A stretch of DNA of 64,000 bases from JAEUMG01 sp046349315 (lineage in GTDB: Bacteria > Pseudomonadota > Alphaproteobacteria > Rhizobiales > Aestuariivirgaceae). The notes under the pieces were generated by a model that was given only the letters and a program-made list of their open reading frames with translations, had not been told where the DNA came from and did no database searches. Location of the stretch: the NCBI GenBank assembly GCA_046349315.1, contig JAXMCQ010000029.1, positions 1-64,000 on the forward strand, given 5' to 3'. The position numbers and the translations under genes are program-made. How positions within the stretch are numbered: position 1 is the stretch's first letter; each line of letters opens with the position of its first letter. Below are positions 54,636-64,000 of the stretch, in pieces.

Positions 54636-55511
54636 ATGCGGACTGCTTCCCACACCATTCTGACAGGCGCCTATCTCGCACTCGGCGCCTTCTTTTGTTT
54701 TTCCCTGCAGGATGCGTCGGTCAAATGGCTCGTCGCTGGAATCGCCGTCGTGCAGGTGCTCTTCGTTCGAAGTGCGGTCATCACGACCGTCCTGACTCTT
54801 CGCTTCGGGCCGGATCTGTGGCGGAAGCTGTGGGCATCTCCCTATCGCCTTCAATTGCTGCTCCGCGGCGTCCTGCTGCTCGCCGCGTGGGTTTCCTACT
54901 ATACGGCTTCCCGCCATCTCCAACTTTCCGAGATGACGACGATCTATTATGCCTCGCCCATTCTCGTAACATTTCTCGCGATTATCTTTCTCGGCGAGAA
55001 AGTACCCAAGACGCGCTGGGTTGTTTCAGGCGCCGGTTTTGTCGGCGTGATCATCGCCTGCCTGCCGCGCGATGCCTCGCAGACCACGGCAATCGGGCTT
55101 GCGCTTCTCGCTGCGATCCTGTGGTCGATTTCCATCACACTGATGCGATCAATGGCGACGAAGGTCCCCTCCTATTTCCAGATGCTCGCCCAGAACGTGA
55201 TCCTGCTTATTGCCTGCGGCACGATATTGCCCTGGAGCTGGACCTGGGTCTCCTGGGACAAGCTACTCCTGATGGCGGGTGTCGGCTTGTTCGGCGGCCT
55301 GGGTCAGTATTTGATGGTTGAGGCAGCGGGCCGAGCGCCTGCCTCGGTTACGGCCACGATGGAGTATTCTTCGCTGATATGGGCTTTCATGCTTGGCGCG
55401 ATCATCTGGGGAGACATTCCGCCCCACAATGTCTGGATTGGCGGCGCGATCATCGTCATCAGCGGCCTTTATCTGCTGCTGTGGGAACGTCGCCGTATTC
55501 AAACCACCTGA
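54636..55511 (+). CDS. EamA/DMT-family transporter
   Basis: 291 residues from the ATG at 54636; the reading upstream to 54591 lacks similarity. Ten membrane helices in two EamA halves, with LSEMTTIYYASPILVTFLAIIFLGEKV in the first and VTATMEYSSLIWAFMLGAIIW in the second, the usual conserved helix 4/9 segments. Members export or import amino acids, sugars or other metabolites. Substrate unknown. Downstream of a strong terminator, so it needs its own promoter. Confidence 0.9.
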   Translation: MRTASHTILTGAYLALGAFFCFSLQDASVKWLVAGIAVVQVLFVRSAVITTVLTLRFGPDLWRKLWASPYRLQLLLRGVLLLAAWVSYYTASRHLQLSEMTTIYYASPILVTFLAIIFLGEKVPKTRWVVSGAGFVGVIIACLPRDASQTTAIGLALLAAILWSISITLMRSMATKVPSYFQMLAQNVILLIACGTILPWSWTWVSWDKLLLMAGVGLFGGLGQYLMVEAAGRAPASVTATMEYSSLIWAFMLGAIIWGDIPPHNVWIGGAIIVISGLYLLLWERRRIQTT

Positions 55512-55526
55512 AAAACGGTCGTTAAC

Positions 55527-56381
55527 TCAAATCTTCGGATAACGAACACGCAGTCCGGGCACGGCCATCGGCGCCGTGTGGATCGACCATCCACACAGGC
55601 TGGCGATGATGAGTGTCGACATATCGCTGCCGCCGAAAGCAATGTTAGTCGGCGCTATCAGTTTCAACTGTTCCCAATCATCATAGAGCGTAATGAGCTC
55701 GCCATCGCGCGTGAAGCGATAGATAATGTTGGGGTTGTACAGCGAGATATAAAGGTCACCCGCGATATCGAGCGCCAAACCATCCGGTACTTGCCGTGGA
55801 AGATGCACCACGACTTCCCGCTCGCCTGCCGTTCCATCCTCATTGATCGCGACGCGGGAGACGAGCGGCGGCGAAGACTCAGCGACATAGAGCCATCGTC
55901 CATCGGCAGACAGGCACATGCCATTGGTGAATCCACTGGCCTTTCGATCCCAGATCTCGGCGCGCCCATCCGCAGCGACCCGCCAGATGAAGCCGTTGCT
56001 GTGACCAAAGTCGCCCGAGTCCGAAACGAAGAGATTACCCGCATCATCGAATACAGGATAGTTCGGCACGCGCATGCGCTGTTCGCTGTTGCCGGTTGCA
56101 TAGGTCGAGACCTCACCACCTGGCGTGATCTTGTGAACGCAAGCCTTGCGCTCATCGCAAGCATAGGTGTTGCCCTGGACGTCATGCGCGAGGCCAAGCA
56201 GAAATCCGCCCGGGACCTTCGCCACTGTCTCACATATGTTGTCGGTCAGTCCGAGACGATAGAGCTGTCCGTCTTCGCCGCCGGCGTAGATCCGGCCATC
56301 GGGGCCCCACGCGACTGCCTCCGGGTGATCGAGGATATGGCCCAAATTCGTTAAAGCGAGCAGCTTGCCGTCATCTTCCAT
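55527..56381 (-). CDS. SMP-30/gluconolactonase-like sugar lactonase
   Basis: 284 residues, six-bladed propeller. Divalent-metal ligands are visible: Glu in LDHPEAVAWGPDGRIY, Asn in GFTNGMCLSADGRWLYVAES, and Asp in VPDGLALDIAGDLYIS. The family hydrolyses sugar-acid lactones. It is divergent from the SDR/importer operon (90-bp gap), suggesting that an imported sugar is oxidised by the SDR to a lactone which this enzyme opens. No signal peptide, so cytoplasmic. Confidence 0.88.
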   Translation of the reverse strand: MEDDGKLLALTNLGHILDHPEAVAWGPDGRIYAGGEDGQLYRLGLTDNICETVAKVPGGFLLGLAHDVQGNTYACDERKACVHKITPGGEVSTYATGNSEQRMRVPNYPVFDDAGNLFVSDSGDFGHSNGFIWRVAADGRAEIWDRKASGFTNGMCLSADGRWLYVAESSPPLVSRVAINEDGTAGEREVVVHLPRQVPDGLALDIAGDLYISLYNPNIIYRFTRDGELITLYDDWEQLKLIAPTNIAFGGSDMSTLIIASLCGWSIHTAPMAVPGLRVRYPKI

Positions 56382-56471
56382 GTTTCAACGCTCCGGACCC
56401 AATCCTTGACGATTCTTTCGGCCACAGCATAGGGTCTCGCGTACCGAACGAAAACCTCCGATGGAACGCGA

Positions 56472-57248
56472 ATGGGCCTGCTGACCGGGAAACTATGCAT
56501 CGTGACAGGTGCGGGCCAAGGCCTGGGCCGCGCCATCTCTCTCGAAATGGCCACCGAGGGCGCAACGATCGCGCTGGTCGAGCTTAATGCGAATACGCTT
56601 GATTCCGTCGCTGGTGAAGTCGCCGCAGTCGGAGGGACAGCCAAGGCGTATCGGCTCGATATCACCGATTATGCCGCATATGGCGCGGCGATCGACGATA
56701 TCGTCGCTACCTTCGGGTCCATCGATATCCTCGTCAACAACGCCGCGATCAACCCGCCTGCCCGCACGATCTTGGACGACACACTCGAAGACTGGCAGAG
56801 AACGATCCGCATCAACCTCGAAGCTGTCTACATGGGATCGAAGCTCGTGGCCCCATACATGGTCAAGCAGCGCGACGGACGGATCATCCACATCGCTTCG
56901 ATTCAAGGCTTCGCGTCGAGCGGCGAAATCGGCGCCTACAATGCCGCCAAGGGCGGAATCCTCGCTTTGACCAAATCGATGGCGGTCGAATTGGGGCCTC
57001 ATAACATCCTGGTCAACGCGGTGGCGCCTGGCTTCATGTCGACACCAATGTCGGTCATCAATGGCGTGAACGAGACAGAAACGCCGGAATTCCTCGAATG
57101 GTATGTGCGGAAAGGCAAGATTCCGCTGCGTCGTACGGGTTATCCGGAAGATGTTTCCGGCACGGTTGTATTCCTGGCCTCCAGCTACTGCAGGTACATG
57201 ACCGGCCAATTGCTGGTCGTTGACGGTGGGCTGATGAGCACCTTTTGA
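56472..57248 (+). CDS. Short-chain dehydrogenase/reductase
   Basis: 258 residues. Cofactor loop VTGAGQGLGRAIS, NNAAINP, catalytic Ser in HIASIQGF, Tyr-Lys in GAYNAAKGG, typical classical SDR. The acidic residue after the second strand (LVELNAN) points to NAD. Upstream of an ABC importer on the same strand; probably oxidises the imported sugar or polyol. Confidence 0.92.
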   Translation: MGLLTGKLCIVTGAGQGLGRAISLEMATEGATIALVELNANTLDSVAGEVAAVGGTAKAYRLDITDYAAYGAAIDDIVATFGSIDILVNNAAINPPARTILDDTLEDWQRTIRINLEAVYMGSKLVAPYMVKQRDGRIIHIASIQGFASSGEIGAYNAAKGGILALTKSMAVELGPHNILVNAVAPGFMSTPMSVINGVNETETPEFLEWYVRKGKIPLRRTGYPEDVSGTVVFLASSYCRYMTGQLLVVDGGLMSTF

Positions 57249-57330
57249 ATGGCTCGCGCGCTTGCGCAATCGGCCTATTTTGCGCTTAATGCGTCCAAAC
57301 GATAAACCAACAGGGAGTTTCGAAACGGCC

Positions 57331-58665
57331 ATGACAAATAAGAAAGGCTTTTCGCGCCGCCAGGTTCTAAAGACCACGGCGAGCGTTGCGGCAGGCGCCG
57401 CGACGATGAAGTTTGCGCCGGGCATGGCGCAAGCCCAGGCACCTGAACTCAACATGTGGTGGTGGGGCGAGCAGGAATTGCCGGGCCTGCAAGGCTACGT
57501 CGATGAGTCTGTCAAGAACTACACAGCCGCAGCGGTAAAGCCCATGCTGCAGGACACCGCTGTGGTGATCTCGCAGTTCCAGACCGCCGCCGCCGCCGGC
57601 AAGGCGCCGGACATTCAGTTCCTCTGGAACGGCATCTATCACATGGAGAGCGTCTGGCTCGGCTACCTCCGCCCGCTCGACGGCTTGATCCCGGACGACA
57701 TCATCAAGGCCTCCAACCCGACTTTGCTCAGCCGCTTCGGCGGCAAGACCTATCGCGTCGGCTGGTATCCTCTGCCGATGATCTGGATCTACAACAAGGA
57801 TCTCTTCGACAAGGCGGGGCTCGATGCCGACAATCCGCCCAAGACCTGGGATGAGTTCCTCAATGCCTGCGACAAGATGAAGGCTGCGGGCATCGCGCCA
57901 GTCGGCGGCGGTATCCAGGACGGTTATTGGGGCGAATGGTATTTCGGTCATGCGCTCGCGCAGAATGTCGACAGCGCCGGCGAAGTCATCCAGCTCTTCA
58001 CCGGCGAAAAGGATTTCCGTGATCCGAAGTATCACGAGCATTGGGTAAAGCTCGAGGATCTGAAGAAGAAGGACTTCCTCAATCCTGAAATGCCGTCGAC
58101 AGATCTTTACTCCGGTATCGATCTCATCGTCGCTGGCAAGGTTGGCGCTGGCCTTTCGATCGCTTCGCGCCTGCCGAAGGACAGCAAGACGACAAATGGC
58201 CGGATCGGTACGATGGTCATGCCGGTCTATGGCAAGGGCAAGCTCGCGGGACAGCCGATTTTCGATTCGCAAGGCCTCGGCATTTCCGCCGGCTCGACCA
58301 ATCCCGAGGCTGCGGCGAAGTTCCTCGAATATCTCCAGTCCGCAGATCGGCTGAAGGCCATGCACGAAAAGACGGGTTGGATTCCGTCGAGCACGAATTT
58401 TGATGTCTCGGTCATCCAGGATCCGGCAGTTCGCGACATGTGGCAGAAGTGGGGACTTTCTCCCAATATCCCCTACCTCTCCAACCTTGTACCCGGGCAG
58501 TTCTACGAGCAGGCGCTTCTGCCGACCGCGCAACAGGTCGTTGGCGGCAAGATCACTGGCGCGCAGGCCGGCGACCTCGCGGCAGACGTCGCCAAGCAGT
58601 GGCGCGACTTCAATCCCGACGTGGTCGAGAACTACAAGAAATGGGCTGCCGATCTCGGCGGCTGA
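57331..58665 (+). CDS. Sugar ABC transporter solute-binding protein (Tat-exported)
   Basis: 444 residues from the ATG at 57331. The N-terminus has a twin-arginine motif (KKGFSRRQVLKTTASVAAGAA) followed by a hydrophobic stretch and AxA cleavage near residue 38. The mature protein is a family-1 carbohydrate-binding protein: LNMWWWGEQEL, a Trp-rich N-lobe, PPKTWDEFLNACDKM, and GQPIFDSQGLGISAGSTNPEAA in the C-lobe. It delivers a sugar to the two permeases downstream. Intact counterpart of the type decayed at 3685-5111. Confidence 0.92.
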   Translation: MTNKKGFSRRQVLKTTASVAAGAATMKFAPGMAQAQAPELNMWWWGEQELPGLQGYVDESVKNYTAAAVKPMLQDTAVVISQFQTAAAAGKAPDIQFLWNGIYHMESVWLGYLRPLDGLIPDDIIKASNPTLLSRFGGKTYRVGWYPLPMIWIYNKDLFDKAGLDADNPPKTWDEFLNACDKMKAAGIAPVGGGIQDGYWGEWYFGHALAQNVDSAGEVIQLFTGEKDFRDPKYHEHWVKLEDLKKKDFLNPEMPSTDLYSGIDLIVAGKVGAGLSIASRLPKDSKTTNGRIGTMVMPVYGKGKLAGQPIFDSQGLGISAGSTNPEAAAKFLEYLQSADRLKAMHEKTGWIPSSTNFDVSVIQDPAVRDMWQKWGLSPNIPYLSNLVPGQFYEQALLPTAQQVVGGKITGAQAGDLAADVAKQWRDFNPDVVENYKKWAADLGG

Positions 58666-58675
58666 TCAATTCCTG

Positions 58676-58709
58676 CGGCGAGCTTGGATCAATCGGCCCA
58701 AGCTCGCCG
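58676..58709 (+). promoter_or_regulatory. Intercistronic mRNA hairpin
   Basis: CGGCGAGCTTGG (58676-58687) pairs with CCAAGCTCGCCG (58698-58709) across a 10-nt loop, with no T-run after it. It lies between the binding-protein gene and the first permease. Such hairpins protect the upstream mRNA and let binding protein outnumber permeases. Confidence 0.75.
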
Positions 58710-58759
58710 TTCCCCAGTTGCGGTTTCGTATTGGCGCGTGAGACGGAACGAAGCCGATA

Positions 58760-59638
58760 ATGCATTCTTCCAGGATTACTCCCTACTTCTATGTAGCGCC
58801 GCTTATCGCGCTGCTGCTTTTCGTCTTCGGTTATCCGCTCGTCCGCATTTTCGAGTTCAGCTTCAAGATGGTGCGCGGCATCGACGGCCCGTGGATAGGA
58901 TTTCGCAATTACGAGCTTGTCCTGTCCCAATCGCTCTTCTGGGAGTCGGTACAGCACAACCTTTTCCTGCTCCTCGCCGTGCCGTTCATGGTAGGCTGGT
59001 CCTTGATTATCTCGGTCATTCTTTACGAACGGCTGAGCGGCTGGAAACTCTACCGCATCGTACTTTTCCTGCCTTTCATCCTGGCCATCCCGATCATCGC
59101 AGTGATCGTCAAGAAGATGTTCCAGTTCAATGGGCCGGTGAACGAGGTGCTCCGCTGGATTGGGTTGGATTTCCTGGCGCTCGACTGGATCGGCTCGTCC
59201 GACGTGGCGCTGTGGACGGTCATGCTGCTCATCATCTGGCGGGAATCTGCGTTGGGCATCATCCTCTTCCTCGCCCGGCTCCTGAGCCTCGATGAGTCGC
59301 TGATTGAATCGGCAAAGATCGAAGGTGCCTCGTGGTGGCAGCGGCTCTGGTACGTGATCATCCCGCAAATGAAGATCGTGATCGAATTCTATGTCGTCGT
59401 CAGTGTCATCACCATCCTCTCCGCCGTCTTCGCCTATGTTTTCGTCATCGGCGGAGGACGCGGCGGCCCCGGTACATCAACCATGGTCGTCGAATTCTAT
59501 ATCTTCAATGCGCTGATCCGGTCGAGCTTGCCCGGCATCGCATCAGCGGTCTCCGTTCTACTCTTCCTCGTCTCCCTACTGCTGATCGTGCCGCTCTTCG
59601 CCATCCGGCGCCGCGCCAACGAAGAAGAGGTGCGATAG
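58760..59638 (+). CDS. Sugar ABC transporter permease (MalF/UgpA type)
   Basis: 292 residues, six membrane helices. The EAA loop that docks on the ATPase is ESAKIEGASWWQRLWYVIIPQM near residue 180. N-terminal helix YFYVAPLIALLLFVFGYPLVR is typical of the MalF-like partner. 4 bp upstream of the second permease; together they form the channel. Confidence 0.93.
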   Translation: MHSSRITPYFYVAPLIALLLFVFGYPLVRIFEFSFKMVRGIDGPWIGFRNYELVLSQSLFWESVQHNLFLLLAVPFMVGWSLIISVILYERLSGWKLYRIVLFLPFILAIPIIAVIVKKMFQFNGPVNEVLRWIGLDFLALDWIGSSDVALWTVMLLIIWRESALGIILFLARLLSLDESLIESAKIEGASWWQRLWYVIIPQMKIVIEFYVVVSVITILSAVFAYVFVIGGGRGGPGTSTMVVEFYIFNALIRSSLPGIASAVSVLLFLVSLLLIVPLFAIRRRANEEEVR

Positions 59639-59642
59639 TCCG

Positions 59643-60476
59643 ATGGCAGCGCTCGCACGCCCCCGCGCCGATCTCGCGCTCAAACACTCAATTTTGATCG
59701 CTGCGACCTTGATTGCACTCGCGCCCACCGTCTTCATGATTCTCACATCGCTAAAGACGCCGGAGGAATACACCTTTAACAAGGTCGCATTTCCTGAGCA
59801 TCCGGTTCTCGAGCACTTTCACACCGTGCTATTCGACAGCGCATTCTTGGGTTGGATGGTCAACAGCAGCATTCTGGTTGTCGGTGCCGTTGCACTGAGC
59901 ACAGTCGTCTCCTGCCTCGGTGCCTATGCGATCGCACGCATGAAATTCTTTGGGAGGGGCGGCTTGTTTGCCGTTAGCACCGCGCTGATGGCGGTGCCGC
60001 CGGTTGTTATGATCGTGCCGCTTTTCGTGCTCTATACCCAGCTATCCCTGATCAGCACCTATCAAGGCGCGATCATCATCTATGCAGGGTTGATCACGCC
60101 CTTTTCCGTTTATTTGCTGACGAGTTTCTTCCGCACCCTGCCGCACGAACTCTTCGAATCGGCGCGCATTGATGGCGCCGGAGATCTCTTGATCCTGTGG
60201 AGGATCGTGCTCCCGCTCTCCCTGCCCCCACTCTTAACGCTCGTGGTCGTGAACGCGCTCTACGTGTGGAACGATCTTTTGATCGCCATCATATTCTTGC
60301 AGGACGACGCCAAGCGAACATTGATGGCAGGGATCAATGTCTTCCAGGGCCGCTACGGCGACCAGATTCCCTTGACAATGGCGGGCATGGTCTTTGCGAG
60401 CGCGCCGATGATTATTCTCTATATCGCCTTCCAGAAGTATTTCATCCAGGGGCTTATGGCTGGATCGATCAAGTAG
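59643..60476 (+). CDS. Sugar ABC transporter permease (MalG/UgpE type)
   Basis: 277 residues, six membrane helices, EAA loop FESARIDGAGDLLILWRIVLPL near residue 170 and the MalG-type end YFIQGLMAGSIK. Pairs with the upstream permease. The ATPase gene follows on the opposite strand, 17 bp away. Confidence 0.93.
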   Translation: MAALARPRADLALKHSILIAATLIALAPTVFMILTSLKTPEEYTFNKVAFPEHPVLEHFHTVLFDSAFLGWMVNSSILVVGAVALSTVVSCLGAYAIARMKFFGRGGLFAVSTALMAVPPVVMIVPLFVLYTQLSLISTYQGAIIIYAGLITPFSVYLLTSFFRTLPHELFESARIDGAGDLLILWRIVLPLSLPPLLTLVVVNALYVWNDLLIAIIFLQDDAKRTLMAGINVFQGRYGDQIPLTMAGMVFASAPMIILYIAFQKYFIQGLMAGSIK

Positions 60477-60493
60477 CCCAAACGCGGGGACTA

Positions 60494-61585
60494 TTAGGGC
60501 AAACGCTCCAAAGCTTCGCCATTCGCGTTGAAGAGATGGCATTTGCTGCCATCGAAAGCGAATGACGCATCATCGCCGATACGGATCGCAACATCACCCG
60601 ACGCGTGAACGGTCAAATCATTGCCGCCCTGCTGCTTCACATAGATATAGGTGTCACCGCCCAGCCGCTCGACATTGAAGATCTGCCCTGTGACGGCTGA
60701 TGCGTCGGCCCCGCCAAGTCGAAGATTCTCGGGGCGAATGCCCAAAGTCACCGGCTCCCCAACAAGGTTTGCTGCGGGTTTGACAGGAGCGATCGCTTTG
60801 CCGCCACCATCAAGGGTGACTTCGGCTCCCTGAGACACCTGTTTACTGATGCGGCCGTTAAGGAAGTTCATCGCTGGTGAACCGATAAAGCTCGCAACGA
60901 ATATGTTTTTGGGATGATGGTAGAGATCAAGCGGCTTGCCGACCTGTTCGATATTGCCCTTGTTCATGACCACGATTTTATCGGCCATGGTCATGGCTTC
61001 GACCTGGTCATGCGTAACATAGATCATCGTCGCCTTGAGCTGGCGATGGAGAGTCGTGAGTTCGACGCGCATCTGCACACGCAATTTAGCATCGAGATTC
61101 GACAGAGGTTCATCGAACAGAAAGACCTTGGGCTCCCGTACGATCGCCCTGCCGATGGCCACGCGCTGCCGTTGGCCGCCTGACAGAGCCCGCGGCTTGC
61201 GCTGAAGGAATTCTCGAATTTGCAGAATATCGGCAGCGCGCTCGACCCGCTGGCGGATGACCGACGCATCGAACTTGGAGATGCGCAATCCGAAGGACAT
61301 GTTTTCATAGACCGACATATGCGGATAGAGCGCATAATTCTGGAAGACCATCGCGATGCCGCGTTTTGCCGGCGGAGACTGATCGACCCGCCGGCCGTCT
61401 ATGTGGATTTCGCCGCCATTCGCCTCTTCAAGGCCGGCGATCAGGCGGAGCAGTGTGGTCTTCCCGCAACCGGAAGGTCCTACGAAGACGGTGAATTCTT
61501 CCTTCTCGATTTCGAGATCGACATTGCGGATGACCTCGACTTCGTCAAACCGTTTCGCCAGCCGTTCAAGTTTGACGTAAGCCAT
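60494..61585 (-). CDS. ugpC: ABC sugar importer ATP-binding protein, UgpC/MalK type
   Basis: 363 residues. Walker A FVGPSGCGKTTLLRL, signature LSGGQRQRVAIGRAIV, Walker B VFLFDEPLSNLD, switch His in YVTHDQVEAMTMADK, and a C-terminal OB-fold (LGIRPENLRLGG). It powers the permeases next door although it is convergent to them and so has its own promoter. Paralogue of 2529-3629. Confidence 0.93.
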   Translation of the reverse strand: MAYVKLERLAKRFDEVEVIRNVDLEIEKEEFTVFVGPSGCGKTTLLRLIAGLEEANGGEIHIDGRRVDQSPPAKRGIAMVFQNYALYPHMSVYENMSFGLRISKFDASVIRQRVERAADILQIREFLQRKPRALSGGQRQRVAIGRAIVREPKVFLFDEPLSNLDAKLRVQMRVELTTLHRQLKATMIYVTHDQVEAMTMADKIVVMNKGNIEQVGKPLDLYHHPKNIFVASFIGSPAMNFLNGRISKQVSQGAEVTLDGGGKAIAPVKPAANLVGEPVTLGIRPENLRLGGADASAVTGQIFNVERLGGDTYIYVKQQGGNDLTVHASGDVAIRIGDDASFAFDGSKCHLFNANGEALERLP

Positions 61586-61680
61586 GATGTCTTTCCGGAG
61601 ACCCTTCTGAACAATCGAGCAATGGTACGGAGTAAACTACGAGCCCATTGCGACGCGCATTGCAAGAGCCGCGGCGGAAT

Positions 61681-62589
61681 TCAACGCCCGCGTCCACGGA
61701 ATGTCTTGCCGGAACGACGGACAAGCTCCGATAACCGAACTAGGTGCTGGCCCAAGGGGCTCGTCTTGCGCCAGATCATGCCGATTGTGCGGGAGGGCTG
61801 CGGATCCTTGAAGCGCGCAACCGACACCGAAGCTGACCGCGTTTCAACCGGGATCGCCATTTCCGGTACGAGGGTGACGCCCATGCCGGCACTGACCATC
61901 TGAACAAGAGTAGACAACGAGCTTGCGTCCAGAATCTCACGAGGTGGAAGCGATTGCATTTTGCAGAAGGACAAGGCCTGATCACGAAAGCAGTGACCTT
62001 CCTCAAGCAAGAGCAGCCGCATTTCGCGGAGCTTCTCACTGCTCGGAACCGGCGTGCGTTCATCTTCAGCTGGACGCACGAGCAGGAAATTCTCGGAGAA
62101 CAAGGCGATCTCTGTGAGGCTCGGCGACGAAACCGGAAGCGCGGCGATTGCCGCATCAAGACGCCCGTCCATGACCTCCTGTATCAGTTTCGACGTGAGT
62201 GCTTCCCTGACATGAACGTCGAGTTCCGGATACGTCTTTGCGAGACGCGCCATCAGCGTCGGCAGAAGATAGGGCGCAATCGTCGGGATCATGCCTATGC
62301 GCAGACGGCCGACAAACTGGTCATGGGAAGCGCGCGCGGCGTCCCCGAGTTCGTCGACGAAACGGAGTATCTCGCGAGCGCGCCGAACGGCATTCTCGCC
62401 AAACCGCGTAAGGCGAACTTGGCGCGCTCCCCGCTCGATGAGGGTCACCCCGAGGGCTTCCTCCAACTCCTTGATTTGCATCGACAAGGCCGGTTGCGTG
62501 ACGGCGCAAATCGCAGCCGCTCGGCCAAAATGGCTATGGGTCGCAAGCGCGTCAAAATACCGTAGCTGTCTCAGGGAGATTTCTGTCAT
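61681..62589 (-). CDS. oxyR: LysR-type peroxide sensor OxyR
   Basis: 302 residues. LysR helix-turn-helix (LRYFDALATHSHFGRAAA, VTQPALSMQIKELEEALG) and effector domain. The peroxide-sensing cysteines are present with OxyR spacing in LEEGHCFRDQALSFCKMQ. It senses hydrogen peroxide by disulfide formation and activates katG, divergently placed 105 bp away. Hence the assignment as OxyR is strong. Confidence 0.93.
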   Translation of the reverse strand: MTEISLRQLRYFDALATHSHFGRAAAICAVTQPALSMQIKELEEALGVTLIERGARQVRLTRFGENAVRRAREILRFVDELGDAARASHDQFVGRLRIGMIPTIAPYLLPTLMARLAKTYPELDVHVREALTSKLIQEVMDGRLDAAIAALPVSSPSLTEIALFSENFLLVRPAEDERTPVPSSEKLREMRLLLLEEGHCFRDQALSFCKMQSLPPREILDASSLSTLVQMVSAGMGVTLVPEMAIPVETRSASVSVARFKDPQPSRTIGMIWRKTSPLGQHLVRLSELVRRSGKTFRGRGR

Positions 62590-62694
62590 AAGATATTTTT
62601 ATCGGCTTGATCATTAAAGTCAATTTCGCCTGATCGAAAGATTAGGCTAGAAAGCTTCTCAACTGAATTCTCAAGAGCACAAACGGGAGATGTC
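62590..62694. promoter_or_regulatory. oxyR-katG divergent promoter with two dyads
   Basis: Two symmetric sites: ATCGGCTTGAT (62601-62611) and the near-palindrome CCTGATCGAAAGATTAGG (62629-62646). Their centres are about 31 bp apart, three helical turns, suiting an OxyR tetramer. katG's ribosome site GGGAGA is at 62685-62690. Confidence 0.45.

Positions 62695-64000
<1,306 letters not shown>

Overview
The window looks like chromosomal DNA of a GC-rich alphaproteobacterium, most likely of the order Hyphomicrobiales (Rhizobiales). The grounds are gene content (an IalB-family protein, CoxMSL-type molybdenum hydroxylase genes, UgpC-type sugar importers, many acyl-CoA and sugar-acid catabolic genes) and two intergenic palindromic repeats of a style common in that order. 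I cannot name a genus. No rRNA, tRNA, CRISPR array, insertion sequence or phage module was recognised.

Layout. 1-8034: a minus-strand, GntR-controlled catabolic operon with the 5' part of a DUF1537 sugar-acid kinase, a D-apionate-lactonase-like protein, an orphan UgpC-type ATPase, a decayed solute-binding-protein pseudogene, a 2-hydroxyacid dehydrogenase, an HpaI-type aldolase, an ABM-domain protein and the regulator. A near-perfect operator sits at the regulator's own start. 8172-11600: deoC and a tandem-domain ALDH16-type dehydrogenase. 11613-13899: a Tat-exported HAD phosphatase and two paralogous secreted proteins of unknown family. 13941-23576: a trimeric-autotransporter-like adhesin of about 1350 residues with internal DNA duplications, and three tandem TPR-sulfotransferases. 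23673-27633: an MscS channel, an HdeD protein and a membrane class III nucleotide cyclase.

27634-32792 is visibly more AT-rich than its flanks. It holds an IalB protein and what I consider the best candidate for an undescribed system: a 44-residue peptide gene with its own promoter and strong ribosome-binding site, two hairpins (one a textbook terminator), a PaaK/CapK-like adenylating enzyme, and a convergent cyanophycin-synthetase-like ATP-grasp ligase whose Mur-ligase half has lost its P-loop. This resembles a ribosomal-peptide (RiPP-like) locus; the assignment is inference.

32793-40145: an ArsB/NhaD-type permease, PPK2 polyphosphate kinase, a P-type H+-ATPase and an octaheme cytochrome fused to HEAT and TPR repeats. 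40197-50251: a zinc alcohol dehydrogenase, DedA, an enolase-superfamily dehydratase, a CoA-transferase/acyl-CoA dehydrogenase pair, a molybdenum hydroxylase operon and a tandem-ABM membrane protein. 50353-53742: DhaK/DhaL-type kinase, LsrF-like aldolase and DeoR regulator. 54246-55511: a small histone-tail-like DNA-binding protein with a strong terminator, then an EamA transporter. 55527-61585: a sugar or sugar-acid uptake cluster (SMP-30 lactonase, SDR, binding protein, two permeases, convergent ATPase). 61681-64000: oxyR and the 5' part of katG, divergently arranged.

Most of the window is scavenging of sugars, sugar acids and acyl-CoA compounds. The surface/secretion block (13-24 kb) and the peptide island (28-32.5 kb) are the accessory parts.
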